A stretch of 64,000 nucleotides of DNA, taken from positions 930,001 through 994,000 of the forward strand of contig JARGSG010000183.1 of NCBI GenBank assembly GCA_030374805.1, in the 5' to 3' direction. The position numbers were made by a program, and so were the translations under genes. Shown one piece after another: positions 41,201 to 51,402 of the stretch. The notes under the pieces were generated by a model, which saw only the letters and a program-made list of their open reading frames with translations, was not told the DNA's origin and did no database searches. Origin of the DNA: Gracilaria gracilis. Lineage: Eukaryota; Rhodophyta; Florideophyceae; Gracilariales; Gracilariaceae. The number at the start of each line of letters is the position of its first letter. The stretch's first letter is position 1.

Positions 41201-43962
41201 TGGAATTGAAGAATAGAGGAAACAATGATAGGCACAAGTTCTTCTCGGTAAGGACTCAAATCGAATCGACTCATAGTACCCCCCATCTCAGCAACTGTCG
41301 AGAAAATTGGCAGTATCATAGCAGAATCATTACGTTTCTTCGCTTCCCTAAGACAAAATAGTAGGGTATCCATCACTGAACGCGTGTAAGGTTCGACCAG
41401 GTTTTTGGCGCCTACGGTCAAAATGTATATAAGAGTTGCTGCGTCCTTTCGATTGCGGGCAAAATGAGTACCGTCCAGCCTTAGTACGGTCAACAAATAG
41501 AAGAGATGTTTTCTCAACGCAGGCATGACCCGGGCTGGATGTCGATGACTAAGTCGACTTGCAAGAGATAGGGCCGCTCTTCTAAGCGCTGCGCTCTCGT
41601 CGTGGAAAGTGGTGAACAATATGTCCAGCATCTCAAACTGAAGTAAATAACTCAAAAACTCTTTCTTCGCCAGGAAACGGAGTGCGATGAACCGAACATC
41701 TTTTGATGGATCAGCGACGGCAAGCGAAAGGAGCCGAGTGAGAATTGAATGCACTTCTGGAGCTAACCTTCCCAAACCTCCAGTTCTCCGTTCTGTATAC
41801 ACAACAGTTGATACAGCGGTTTCCAACATTTTTGATACCGCTGCAACAGCCAAAGCCCTCACTTTGCAACTACTCGATTGCAGATACCCGACTACAAACT
41901 CGTTCATAAAAGCAGTCAGGTCTGAGGTACTCATACCCGAAAATGAGTAGTTAGCAAGCGCTTTCAGGGCTACGCACGGAGAATTCTCCCTGTCAGAGGA
42001 CGCGTTTCCGGAAAGCTCTGGTAGGCTTTGAACACTAAGATCAGGAGAAGGGGACGAAGCCTGGGATCCTGGTGGACTTTCAAGAAGCCTATCGATACCG
42101 GGGAAACTGGCGTTAGAATCCAGTTCAAGATCGCTCTCACTTCGATGGAGCTCAGGTGTTAATGGATACTGTTTAAAGAAATCCATGGCCACATCTGTGT
42201 CTTCAAAATCTTGATGGTCAGAAAGGTGGACCGAGCCAGCATCCCCGAAACTTCCAAAGTTTGTCAGCGGTGTGTTTCGAACAAATTGAGCACTACGACC
42301 CCTTCGAAGCGGAGGTTGATGAGAAGCTTTCCCTTTTTTGCTTCGCAAACTGGAGCCTTCGGGACCGGCAGGTAATCTCCGTCTCAAGGTAACAGCAATG
42401 ATTTTCACAAGGTTTTCACGGACTACCTGTGTCAAGCTCGGTACCGCCCGGCCTATTTCATCCATTGTGCGCACTAGACACCCCGTGAAATCAGTGCTCA
42501 TGATCAAGGACACCATACCACTCTGCATGAATTGCGTAAAAACTGGATTACCCCTCGAACCTTTTGCCAAATGAGCTATAGCTCTCAAAACGGTTTCTTT
42601 TGGTAGTCTCTTGCCCGGTTTCCCATTAAGATGTGAAACAAGAGCCTCTCGACATGTGTCTAACATATCCCGGAACAACGGACTCAGATCTTCTCCTATT
42701 ATTTCCTCCGTAATAGCCGCCAGTGACATAAGACATCGACCGCGTTCTTGACTAGGGAATTCCGGGTTACGTACTAGTTCCATTGCCGACTTGTGCAGCT
42801 CACGAAGGAAGTCGCCCTTAAATAAGCTTCGGTCCAATTGCACAAGTAAAGGCAGGATATCAGCGACGGTTTCGCGAATCATGGCATTCGTGCTCTTCTG
42901 ATAACGAATTACAAGGGAACAGATATCTTCGGATAATGATACTAAATACAGCTTGCACTGCTTCGATCGAAGGAGGGATGATGTCATGAGCAGAGAGCCG
43001 TGTACAATGGTGTCATGACTTTCTTGTTTCTTCTTTGATGCTTTTGCATCCTCACGGCGCAGTAGGGATTTGCGCACACATTCGATTACATCCCCCATCG
43101 CTGTCTCCGCAAGCGAGTCTTCGGCCATGTCTATCACATTGTTCAGTACGGCTTGCAAGGCCTGAACCCCTTGTTCACGCACTGAGAGTTCTCGATCCCA
43201 GACAATATCCCAAAGCTGCGTGCGTAGGCTTTCCTGGTACCGAAAAACGATATGTGCGGACTTCCTGGCTTCGGCGAGTTCCATGATTACCAGTGCAGAC
43301 CTTGCGCGATCAGTCGATGACTCCGAGCTGGGACGTTCATTCTGGGTATTGCCGATAATATTGATCGCGCTTGTCAACGCATGGTCGACGGCGCGACTGG
43401 AAAGAGCATTGTTTAGGTCAGCCAAAGCGCCTACAAGTGTGGCAGCAGCTTTGGCTGTTGGTATATCTGTGTTGCGTGTCCGAAATAACATGCGAACGGC
43501 GTTGCCTGCTCGCTGCGCGCGATCTTGCATATCTTCAGACTTGGTCTTCAACAGTGCAGATACAGCGGCGATCGCGGCCAGGCGTTCAAGCTGCCTTTCA
43601 CTGATGAGCAAGGTTTGGAGCCTCCGGTTCAGAGCTGAAATCGCTTCGCTACGCTTGTTACTGTACACTAAAGATTCGTTGAAATTGACGAGACTGTCAT
43701 CTTCCGGCAGATTGTCGACGGTTGCGCGTAGTTGCGCCGCCAAGCTGACACGTTCTTCATTTGAAATACTGTGTAATAGAAATGACGTATTGAAAGGAAG
43801 TCAGTACATGTGAAGGGCTGTAGAAAGGAGAAAATGGTGAAGATGTGGATGTCCTCAAACTTACGAAGCACATAACTTGTCAACAACACCGTCAAGTCGT
43901 TGAATGTAGTTGACCTCCTCAGCTTCTGTCTCTTCCAGTCCGTTGAGGTAGAAGTCACGCAT
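35251..43962 (-). CDS. TOR: TOR (target of rapamycin) protein kinase
   Basis: Two exons, 43962-43865 and 43768-35251, giving 2871 residues. The 96-bp intron (43769-43864) starts GTAAGT and ends ACAG; joining preserves the frame (DKLCAS then ISNEERVSLAAQL). Long HEAT repeats fill the N-terminal 1400 residues, then come the FAT domain and the FRB (LWSEIWCERLEEASKLYF, LNQAWAVYHHVF). The PI3K-like kinase has LLKGHEDLRQDERVMQVF, the catalytic loop GLGDRHPSNLM and the [20 protein letters not shown] activation segment; the FATC ends in LGWCAFW. The FRB Ser, Phe and Trp that contact rapamycin are kept. It is the growth-controlling kinase of TORC1. Size is slightly above the usual 2450-2550, owing to the Ser-rich insertions. 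It faces the TOE1-type gene head to head. Confidence 0.97.
43769..43864 (-). other. Spliceosomal intron of TOR, 96 bp
   Basis: Donor GTAAGT at 43864 downward, a branch-like TACTGAC before a T-rich stretch, acceptor ACAG at 43769. Removing it links an ATG-initiated 98-nt exon to the main frame. Confidence 0.8.
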
Positions 43963-44856
43963 CTCGAGGGAAATGGAGAAAGCGGACGGAGGTGGGCGCG
44001 GTCAAGAGCGGTGCATGTGCGCCGGGTGACGTCCTTGAGCTGACTAGTATACCCGTCGGAGCGAATGCGCAAGGAGCACTTTGTATCAAGCAAACCAAAG
44101 GCTATCAGCACTGCGTCAGCGAAAGGCGTGAAACTCGAGCATGAAAGTGAAGAAGGCGCAGGGTTTGGGCGGGCGGGTCGAGCGACGCGGATGGAAGTCT
44201 GGAATGTGAGCTCACTGACTTGTGAAGAGCGCGTACTGACAAAGCCCGGACAAGGCCGCAGAACGACCGCGGAAATGAGGGCTACCTCTGGTACACGGGT
44301 CGTACCAAAATGTACGAAATGGGAGGCGTAAAGGATCGTTGCTATCCCTAAAAAGTATCCCTAAATGGCAGTGCGTTGCGCCGGACCGAAATTGCGCAAT
44401 TGTGAGACGTGAAAGATGCTCATTAGAAGAGCAGAAACGGGCGCTTTTGGAGTTCACCAATCCGTGAGAGACAAATGCATGCGAGAAGCCACCAAATGCT
44501 AGCGGAGGAAACCACTGTCGGCGGAGAGACTCTACCCGCGTCGCTCTCGCGCGACCTGGCGATGATTTGTAGATGGAAACACCACTTTGAACCAGTGCGA
44601 GAGTTCTGTCGCCGTCGCAGTTCGGCGGAGCGGTGCTTTCGCCGTGCGCAATACTCTTTGCTGCGTGTTTCAGCCCTTTTTGGAGTCGTACAATTACTGG
44701 TAGATATCTTTAGCGCCTCTTTAATGCTTTTCAGAAAAAAAGCATCCACCGCACCATGTGCCGCGGCGGCCCACGCTCCCCCTGACAAGACTCGTGCCTC
44801 CGTCCGACGGAGTCGTCACCCTCACCGCGCTGCAGCTATGGCGATCACCGCGCAGA
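43963..44856. other. Divergent promoter region of TOR and TOE1-like genes
   Basis: About 890 bp between the two start codons. Overlapping frames on both strands have no recognisable family features. It presumably holds both promoters; no TATA box was evident. Confidence 0.5.
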
Positions 44857-46302
44857 ATGGTGGCCCGTGATCAACTCCGTTCCATCCGAGTGGTCAACGT
44901 CACGCGCAATGGCGCAGATGCCGGCTTTGGCTCCCTTGGAGCACGGCTGAAGCAACTCAGCCCACACGCGTTCGTCGCTATCGACACCGAGTTTTCCGGG
45001 CTTGGATCTGACCCAGCTCTCAAGGATGACAATCTGCGAACGCGCTACACCGCGCTTCGCAATCTAGCGCACTCGTGCGGCATTCTCTCGGTGGGCATTT
45101 CTGTTTTCGACGTCGTCAGCTCAGATGTGGACATGGTTGGGTCTTCTGATCATTCTCAGTTAGATGCCGATACCGATCTGGCCAAGAATCATTCGCCCAC
45201 GCCTTACTCTGTTTCAACATATGATTTTCTAATGTGCTGCAAGACTTCCTTTTCCATGATTTCGGATTCTGGAGAATTCCTAGTTGCACACGGTTTTGAC
45301 TTCAATCGGCTTTTTAGCGATGGGATCCCGTTCGAGCGAGCGAGCTCGGAAACGCCTGCGGAAACATCTGAAAAAGATGCGCTCCCTTGGAAATGGGGGA
45401 AGCTACCAAAGGGTCTCTTGTGGCGCATTGGGCACTCAAACGTACCGGTAATCATTCACAATGGCCTGTTCGACCTCGTCTTCCTCTTCGCTTCGTTTCA
45501 GGGTCCTCTTCCGGAAACATTGAGTGAGTTCATTTCGGCCTTTAGGCAATGCTTACCTTCGGGCTTCTGGGACACCAAGGTTATTGCATCCAACTCGAAA
45601 GAGCGCTCAACTTTCTTAGCTTACCTTTTTGCCAAGTCCGTTCTTTCAGAAACTATAAGCGTTAGAAACAGTACAGGCCTTCCAGCTGTTGAGAATGCAG
45701 ATCCTTCAAATATTCCCTCCTATCCCGACACCGATGTCCTCTGCGCGCTTTATGCTTTTCGCGGGTTTTGTCCAAGAGGCATAGGATGTCCATTCCGGCA
45801 TGACCCGTTTAGAATTCTTGAGGAAGAAAGGAATGGAACTTGTCCAAAGGACAGTAAAGAAGCGTACAAGAGACATAAGGTGCAATCGAAAGCCCTCAAG
45901 AAGCAAAGAGCTGAGCTTCAGAGCGAGATAAGCAAACTGAACAAGAAGAAGAAGAAGCGACTTGTTGAATCTTTGAACCAGAATGATCTACAGGACGGAA
46001 ACGAATCTTCTGGCAAAATTGAGGATAGTGAACAGAATCTACCTTCTAGAGGGAAGGAGAAACCAAAACGTTTTGAAGGAAAAGCACATACAGCTGGGTG
46101 GGATGCTTTCTGCACAGGGTATATTTTCGCTGCATACCGTGAATCTCTTGATACAGAAACACTTGACAAACACATGAATCGGGTGTCGGTGCCCTATAAG
46201 CAGAGTTCATTGCTGCTTGCGGAGAGCCAATTTGCTAATCTCGATTCAACCTCCGAAGTTAAACAAGCAAGAGACGAGCGAAGTGCAAATCAGGAAGTCT
46301 AG
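44857..46302 (+). CDS. CAF1-family 3' exoribonuclease, TOE1-like
   Basis: 481 residues from the ATG at 44857. It is a DEDD exonuclease of the CAF1 family: FVAIDTEFSGLGSDP near 39-53 (first Asp and Glu), VIIHNGLFDLVFLFASF near 199-215 (second Asp) and HTAGWDAFCTGYIFAAY near 411-427 (His and last Asp). A CCCH zinc finger, CALYAFRGFCPRGIGCPFRH (C-x8-C-x5-C-x3-H), sits between the second and third motifs near 295-314, as in human TOE1. A Lys-rich stretch (KKKKKRL) may be a nuclear signal. TOE1 trims snRNA and other small-RNA 3' ends and removes poly(A) in the nucleus and Cajal bodies. The catalytic set is complete, so activity is expected. It is transcribed away from TOR. Confidence 0.9.
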   Translation: MVARDQLRSIRVVNVTRNGADAGFGSLGARLKQLSPHAFVAIDTEFSGLGSDPALKDDNLRTRYTALRNLAHSCGILSVGISVFDVVSSDVDMVGSSDHSQLDADTDLAKNHSPTPYSVSTYDFLMCCKTSFSMISDSGEFLVAHGFDFNRLFSDGIPFERASSETPAETSEKDALPWKWGKLPKGLLWRIGHSNVPVIIHNGLFDLVFLFASFQGPLPETLSEFISAFRQCLPSGFWDTKVIASNSKERSTFLAYLFAKSVLSETISVRNSTGLPAVENADPSNIPSYPDTDVLCALYAFRGFCPRGIGCPFRHDPFRILEEERNGTCPKDSKEAYKRHKVQSKALKKQRAELQSEISKLNKKKKKRLVESLNQNDLQDGNESSGKIEDSEQNLPSRGKEKPKRFEGKAHTAGWDAFCTGYIFAAYRESLDTETLDKHMNRVSVPYKQSSLLLAESQFANLDSTSEVKQARDERSANQEV

Positions 46303-47406
46303 CGCAAATATTTGCGTAGAGAGAGAACGTTTCTTTGAACAGAAACCTCTGCGCCACGTCGCGATTAGGCTGGTGTGCTCACAAAAGGTACAAATTAAAG
46401 CATAACGGTTTCTTTGTTATGTTTGTTTGCAAATCGTTTCGAAGAACTCTATCATAGAGACGAAACGATTTTCCTTTCCTTGAACTAGGGTAGCAACCTC
46501 AATGGCCATTCTCCTATACTGCTACTTTCTGTGCAGATCCTTTCTTTGCTGAATTGGTAATCCACTTCTGAATTAAACTGTTTCCAATGCCTCTATTCGT
46601 ATGGAAGAGTAGATGCAGGGTGATCCACATACAAGTCCTGTTGCATGCAATCACTCTCATGATTCTCTCTCTCTCTCTCATTTACGGATAGGCTCCCGTA
46701 TATCAGCACGTAGCCCAAGATTGTTGCCTAGTATTGAACAGCTCTCTCACTGAGAAGGCCAAGACAGTTCTGAATTCTTCCACAAACGACTTTTTGAGGG
46801 ATGATGCGCGATACGAAAAACCGTACAGGGTAAGGTTAGAGCTAGCTAGCGGAACGCTACCCTTTTATAGGGCTTCGCCATCAGAGCATGGGCCTCATAG
46901 TGATCATGTGGTGCATTGAATTCTCCTTTGTGAGTCATATTTTGATCGGAAAACAGAGTTATTGATGATCAAGGTCAATTTCTCTGCCTTGGAAAGCATT
47001 GCTTGCGGGAATGCCAGTCACAATTGCTTTGATCACAAGCGATGTCTGTTGCGGCAACGGGGAAATTGATCATCGCATCATGATCAGAGTTCCTACTTCC
47101 CACAACAGAGATCGCATGATGCAGTGAGGCGTACTTTGCACTAAGAGAGACGGTCACGAGACAGAAATGAGGAACAACGCACGTAGATCGCCATAGTCGT
47201 GGTATTTACAAACAACACCACATGGAATTGCAGTGATGCATGGAGTCAATACTTGGGCCCTGTTGGATTTGCTCGAGGATGTGGAGAGAATTAACCATGT
47301 AACACCTATTCCTTTATAATTTCCGCTTCACCACAGCTTAGACGAAATGCAGGCATCATGGCGCACACTTTGGATACCCAAAGCTATACCTCAAGGCTGC
47401 GAAGAT
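46303..47406. other. Intergenic with degenerate repeats
   Basis: Copy C of the retroelement ORF tail (ERERFFEQKP) lies at about 46316-46395 on the + strand, immediately after the TOE1-like stop. A CTCTCTCTCTCTCTC run lies at about 46664-46678. Nothing else is recognised. Confidence 0.45.
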
Positions 47407-49692
47407 TCAAACTGTTCTAAATCTATGTATGTTGAACATGCAACCGGCACCAATTGTGGCATTTCTTGTCTCCGATTCGTCTGCCCACAAGAGAGTGTAA
47501 CTCTTGTTCGCCCCATCATACTCTGTGACTGTGCACAAAGACCATTCCTTTCTCTTGCCACCCTTCTGACCTTCGACATATCTGAAGATCACCCCTTGTT
47601 TTCCGAGCAGCTGTCCGTTGTTCAAATCTTCTGGGTCTTCTTTGTTTCTATTTACCCCCTGCTTTCGCCTCGTATTGCTTGCGGCGTGATCAGCCTCAGA
47701 GTTTTCTTCGCGCCTTTCATCATGAATCATATCCGTCTTCTGATCCGTTGCTGACGGTCCTTGCGTCGTTTTCCCATTCTCCCCAGAAAGCACAAACCTC
47801 TTGACTTGGTTGGATAACTCATCTCTGCAGCTGGTCATGTCTTGCACGACCGGATCAAATTGCCCGTTGAAACGGGCACAGTTCCACCATACAAGCTCAA
47901 TGTCGGCAAGCACTTCGTTGACGTTTTTGAAGAAACTTCTTCGTGGCGTGCCTTCCCTCAAACGCTTGGCAATGGTGCCCAGGTCCATTGGATTCTTGAT
48001 TTCCCGCAAGTACGAGGACTGGCCCTCGTCACCAAGATCTACGGGCTCCGCAAATGAAGTCGAACAATCATGCTCAAGCAAGTTCTCCAAGATTTGAAGT
48101 ACTCGAGCTTGTACTTCATAATCCTCTGGAATACAACTAGGTTCCGACACTTCGTAACCTCTTGGGCGATTCGGGTTCTCAGGATCAATGAGAGCGGCAA
48201 CGGCAGGGTTAAGTCCTATTTCAGAGCCCTTTCCTCTCTTTCTGCCAGAGCGTTTCTCACTCATACGCTTAGTTTCCAGGTTTGCCACGCTCTCGTGCCG
48301 TATACGGGCTTTACGCGGCCTCTTGCTCGGAGCAGATTCTGTTTCTTTCCTACCTCTTTTCCTCTTACCCGTTCCCTCTTCACTGTCAACAACGGCATCT
48401 TGCGGCACCTGCGATTTCCTTCGACGCTTACGGGTCCCGATATCGGCCACAACAAGCTTTGCTGGGGGCTTTCGGCGTTTTCGACCCCGCCTCGGTGGAG
48501 TTTTTGGTGTTTCGATATCATTGTCCTCCAATACTTTCACATCGATAGCCTCAACATTGGAATCAACCTCCAGCTCTTTCGCGTCACTCTGCATTTCTCG
48601 TGATAGCTTTGTAGCCTTCGTTTCTCTCCCAAAGTCTTTCGAAACAGAAGTTTCAGGTGTTTGCGAAGGTACTTGGTCTATACCGCCATCGTTTGTTGGG
48701 TCACCTTCTTGCATTTTTGCTTGTTCTTCTATATCCAATCCTTTTCGGGAGTTTCGAGAATCAATGCTTCTTGTTGTTACACCCTCGTGATCCTCTGATG
48801 GTTCTGGGTGGTCCCCTGAAGGTTTTGGTGTCGGGCCACATCCTAATTCCGGCGTGACTGCATCGTTCCGCAAGGGAGACGAACGTTCCTCTGCTGCTTG
48901 GGTTTGAGTAGACTCGCCCTTGCTGCTCTTCTCTACAGCTAGAGAAGCCTTGGCCTCCTTTTCTTTCGCCTTCAGCTCGAGAATGTCGTGAGCGGTCTGG
49001 AACAAGTCAGTCGGAATAGTTTGTATGGTTGGGGATGTATTGTCTTCCAATGACGCGCTCTGGTTTGTGATGGATGGAGAGTTTCTGACTCCGAAATCTG
49101 CCTCTTGAATTGGAGACCGTTCTGACTGTTGAAGGGCGTGACTGTTTGCTTTAGATGTTTGGCTGTCCATCGGCATAGTCTGCTTGGGAGCTTCAACGGT
49201 GCTTTGTTGCTCAGTAATGGTCTCCTTTTCTGTTGATGAGGAAGAAGGCTTTGCCGGCTCAGATGGTTCTTCACGTGTAGATTGTGCTTGAGGGGGTGAT
49301 GTTTCGGTACGCTGTGCCGTTGGTTCAGACCGTTCTTTGGGCGGGCTGATAATGCTGTCAAATGCATGTCTTAGAGCCCGTCGAAACTCGTCGGCAGCCT
49401 CCGACACAGCGGTTTGTTGAACATCTTTGATTACATCTTCGCGAACAGAAGTCATGGTTGCGTGTTTAGCGTCCGTAAGAAGTTGCTTTGGGTTTGAAAT
49501 AATGTCGTCCGCTGAAATCAGATCATTAAGAAATGAATCGGTTGCCTTTGAGATAGATTGGTGTCTTGCCTGTGAAAGAGGTTGGATAAGCTTTTCTAGA
49601 GACTTGCGGAAGCGGTCTATTGCACCAGTTGCCATCAGATGTGCAAATATTTGAGTGGGGGTTTGCGTCGGGGATGGTGCGGACGAAGACAT
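47407..49692 (-). CDS. Bromodomain protein with basic AT-hook-like region and Tudor-like end
   Basis: 761 residues from the ATG at 49692. Residues 1-330 are Ser/Thr/Gln/Pro-rich and disordered. Residues 370-500 are very basic with PPRRGRKRRKPP, RKRRRKS and KRKRGRK blocks like AT-hooks and nuclear signals. The bromodomain, near 525-630, shows YLREIKNPMDLGTIAKRL and NCARFN (the acetyl-lysine-binding Asn). The last 60 residues (GVIFRYVEGQKGGKRKEWSL, then SYTLLWADESETRNATI) look like a Tudor/chromo-type barrel. It would read acetylated chromatin in the nucleus. The next gene, head to head across 957 bp, also ends in a Tudor-like barrel. The order bromodomain then Tudor-like barrel is unusual to me. 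The frame is intact. Confidence 0.85.
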   Translation of the reverse strand: MSSSAPSPTQTPTQIFAHLMATGAIDRFRKSLEKLIQPLSQARHQSISKATDSFLNDLISADDIISNPKQLLTDAKHATMTSVREDVIKDVQQTAVSEAADEFRRALRHAFDSIISPPKERSEPTAQRTETSPPQAQSTREEPSEPAKPSSSSTEKETITEQQSTVEAPKQTMPMDSQTSKANSHALQQSERSPIQEADFGVRNSPSITNQSASLEDNTSPTIQTIPTDLFQTAHDILELKAKEKEAKASLAVEKSSKGESTQTQAAEERSSPLRNDAVTPELGCGPTPKPSGDHPEPSEDHEGVTTRSIDSRNSRKGLDIEEQAKMQEGDPTNDGGIDQVPSQTPETSVSKDFGRETKATKLSREMQSDAKELEVDSNVEAIDVKVLEDNDIETPKTPPRRGRKRRKPPAKLVVADIGTRKRRRKSQVPQDAVVDSEEGTGKRKRGRKETESAPSKRPRKARIRHESVANLETKRMSEKRSGRKRGKGSEIGLNPAVAALIDPENPNRPRGYEVSEPSCIPEDYEVQARVLQILENLLEHDCSTSFAEPVDLGDEGQSSYLREIKNPMDLGTIAKRLREGTPRRSFFKNVNEVLADIELVWWNCARFNGQFDPVVQDMTSCRDELSNQVKRFVLSGENGKTTQGPSATDQKTDMIHDERREENSEADHAASNTRRKQGVNRNKEDPEDLNNGQLLGKQGVIFRYVEGQKGGKRKEWSLCTVTEYDGANKSYTLLWADESETRNATIGAGCMFNIHRFRTV

Positions 49693-50649
49693 TGCGTGTT
49701 TTTTGTTGTGGACCGGATGAGGGGAGAAGAGTGAATCTGAAATGAATGTGTTTGGGAAGGGAAGGGAATGAGTTATTCGGGGGTTTGATAACTGGGCATC
49801 GCAAGTTGAGGGTGTTGGACGGACACAGATTGCAGCGCACTACGCATTGGCCTACACATTGGGCAACATCAAGCGAGAGCGGGAAAGCACGTTGATTCAG
49901 CAATTCAAAATGATTTTGTGGCGAATTGCGTTTCAGAGCACCGTGGGAAGTCTTCAGGTGCAGAAATTGCATCGTCGAACGGAAACAAGCGACGACCGCC
50001 TCCGTGAACCATATATCGTCATCATCATCATGAGCCAAAGTCGCTCTTTCCATACACCATCTAACAACTTCTGCTATCAGTGGAAACGCACTCTAGGTTC
50101 TCTATGACGCTCTTTGTGCGAGAAAGGTTTTCCATATGCAAAATCATGCTGCTCAATCTGAAAATTTCCCATCGAGAAGAGATGAATTCCTCACGCTTCC
50201 GTTTGAGATTACGGATGTATTGGGTCTGTCCATCCAACCAGTCTTACAATTGAAACGTTTCTGTCGAAGCTTCTGTCGAAGCCATCGAACAACCGAGCAC
50301 CGTGGATGCCTGTTTCCACATGCCCGCATGAGTCAATGCTGCCGATTCTTCCGACGAGTATAACCGCTACAAACTGCATTTTGTGACGTTTGCGACATGG
50401 GTTTCCAGTCCACTTCAGATCGCAGTGGTAGAACATATAACTGAACATAGCTTCTGGATTCTGCGAAAACACGCCCCTTCCGAACCGCCCGCTCCATCTC
50501 TTCTCTCCGATGTTTGTATAGGCTCGTAAGGTACTCAGAGTGGAGATACACCCTCGACACACCGACGACTTTTTTTTTCTGCTGTTCTACAGGTAAAGCT
50601 TCCACGAGCAGGAGCATCCGGAGAATCACATCATCCGTTTATGTGAAGC
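49693..50649. other. Divergent promoter region
   Basis: About 950 bp between the bromodomain gene and the Tudor-like gene. Open frames on both strands are short and without domain features. It probably includes both promoters. Confidence 0.45.
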
Positions 50650-51402
50650 ATGCAGTCTAACTCTCCAGACAAACATCCTGGGAAGCCGATAAACGGATAC
50701 GCTTGTCTATCGCCACAACTCTCAGAAGTGCTTCATGCTACCTGTCGGTTGGCTAAGTCCAACTCAGAGGCTTTATCATTTCTGGGAAGTTCAATCCGAT
50801 CTATGTATGATAAGGTATTCGAAATTTGTAGAGAAGCGGGGTACGTGTCTGCAGATATCCAAGAAATCTTGGAAGATATTGACGGAATCAACTCAGTGTC
50901 TCCTTTGGAGTCAAGTCCGCGACTAGAAGACCGTGTTGGTTTTCATCAGAAGGTCTATGGTGAGGAAGATTCTAGTAATGATCCATTGCCGATGTCGGTG
51001 TGGGGGCGTGAAGTTTATGACGAGGATGTTCGAATGGTTGATGCAATCGAATTGAATCCCTGTGTTGAGCAAAGACTTACTCCCTTGGATGTTATCTTGG
51101 ACATGAAGAGTGCCGATGAACTTGGTGTCAGGTTTAAGGGGGATTACAAGAAAGAATTTGGCGAGAAGCTTGGTCTTTCGATTCGCGATGAGCGCAATCC
51201 GACAAACCCTGATGCAGTGTTTTGTGAGCTACAAGGAGACATAGTGGGCGCCCAAGTTGAATTGTACTCTGTTGCTGACGAGGGATGGAGAAGTGCAGTT
51301 GTATCTTGCAAGCTACCCGATGGTGGACACCTTCTCATTTTCTTTGATGGTATTGTAGAGCGCGTGATGCTACGTGAGAAGCTTTGGCGCTTAGTTGCAT
51401 GA
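50650..51402 (+). CDS. Small protein with C-terminal Tudor-like barrel
   Basis: 250 residues from the ATG at 50650. The N-terminal half is helical (LSEVLHATCRLAKSNSEALS, VFEICREAGYVSADIQEILE), the centre acidic. The last 52 residues (DIVGAQVELYSVADEGWRSA, then GGHLLIFFDGIVERVMLREK) follow the Tudor/PWWP-like pattern 'G-x-V-E-L-Y...W..A.V...G.H.L.F.DG..E...L..W.L'. Such barrels bind methylated lysine or arginine, but the aromatic cage cannot be confirmed by eye. The divergent neighbour is a bromodomain protein, so a chromatin role is a fair inference and no more. The N-terminal domain is unrecognised. Confidence 0.65.
   Translation: MQSNSPDKHPGKPINGYACLSPQLSEVLHATCRLAKSNSEALSFLGSSIRSMYDKVFEICREAGYVSADIQEILEDIDGINSVSPLESSPRLEDRVGFHQKVYGEEDSSNDPLPMSVWGREVYDEDVRMVDAIELNPCVEQRLTPLDVILDMKSADELGVRFKGDYKKEFGEKLGLSIRDERNPTNPDAVFCELQGDIVGAQVELYSVADEGWRSAVVSCKLPDGGHLLIFFDGIVERVMLREKLWRLVA

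Noticed and set aside
43668..44111. Separate minus-strand gene upstream of TOR
   Set aside because: The frame crosses the predicted TOR intron and first exon in the wrong phase; the spliced TOR model explains the region better.
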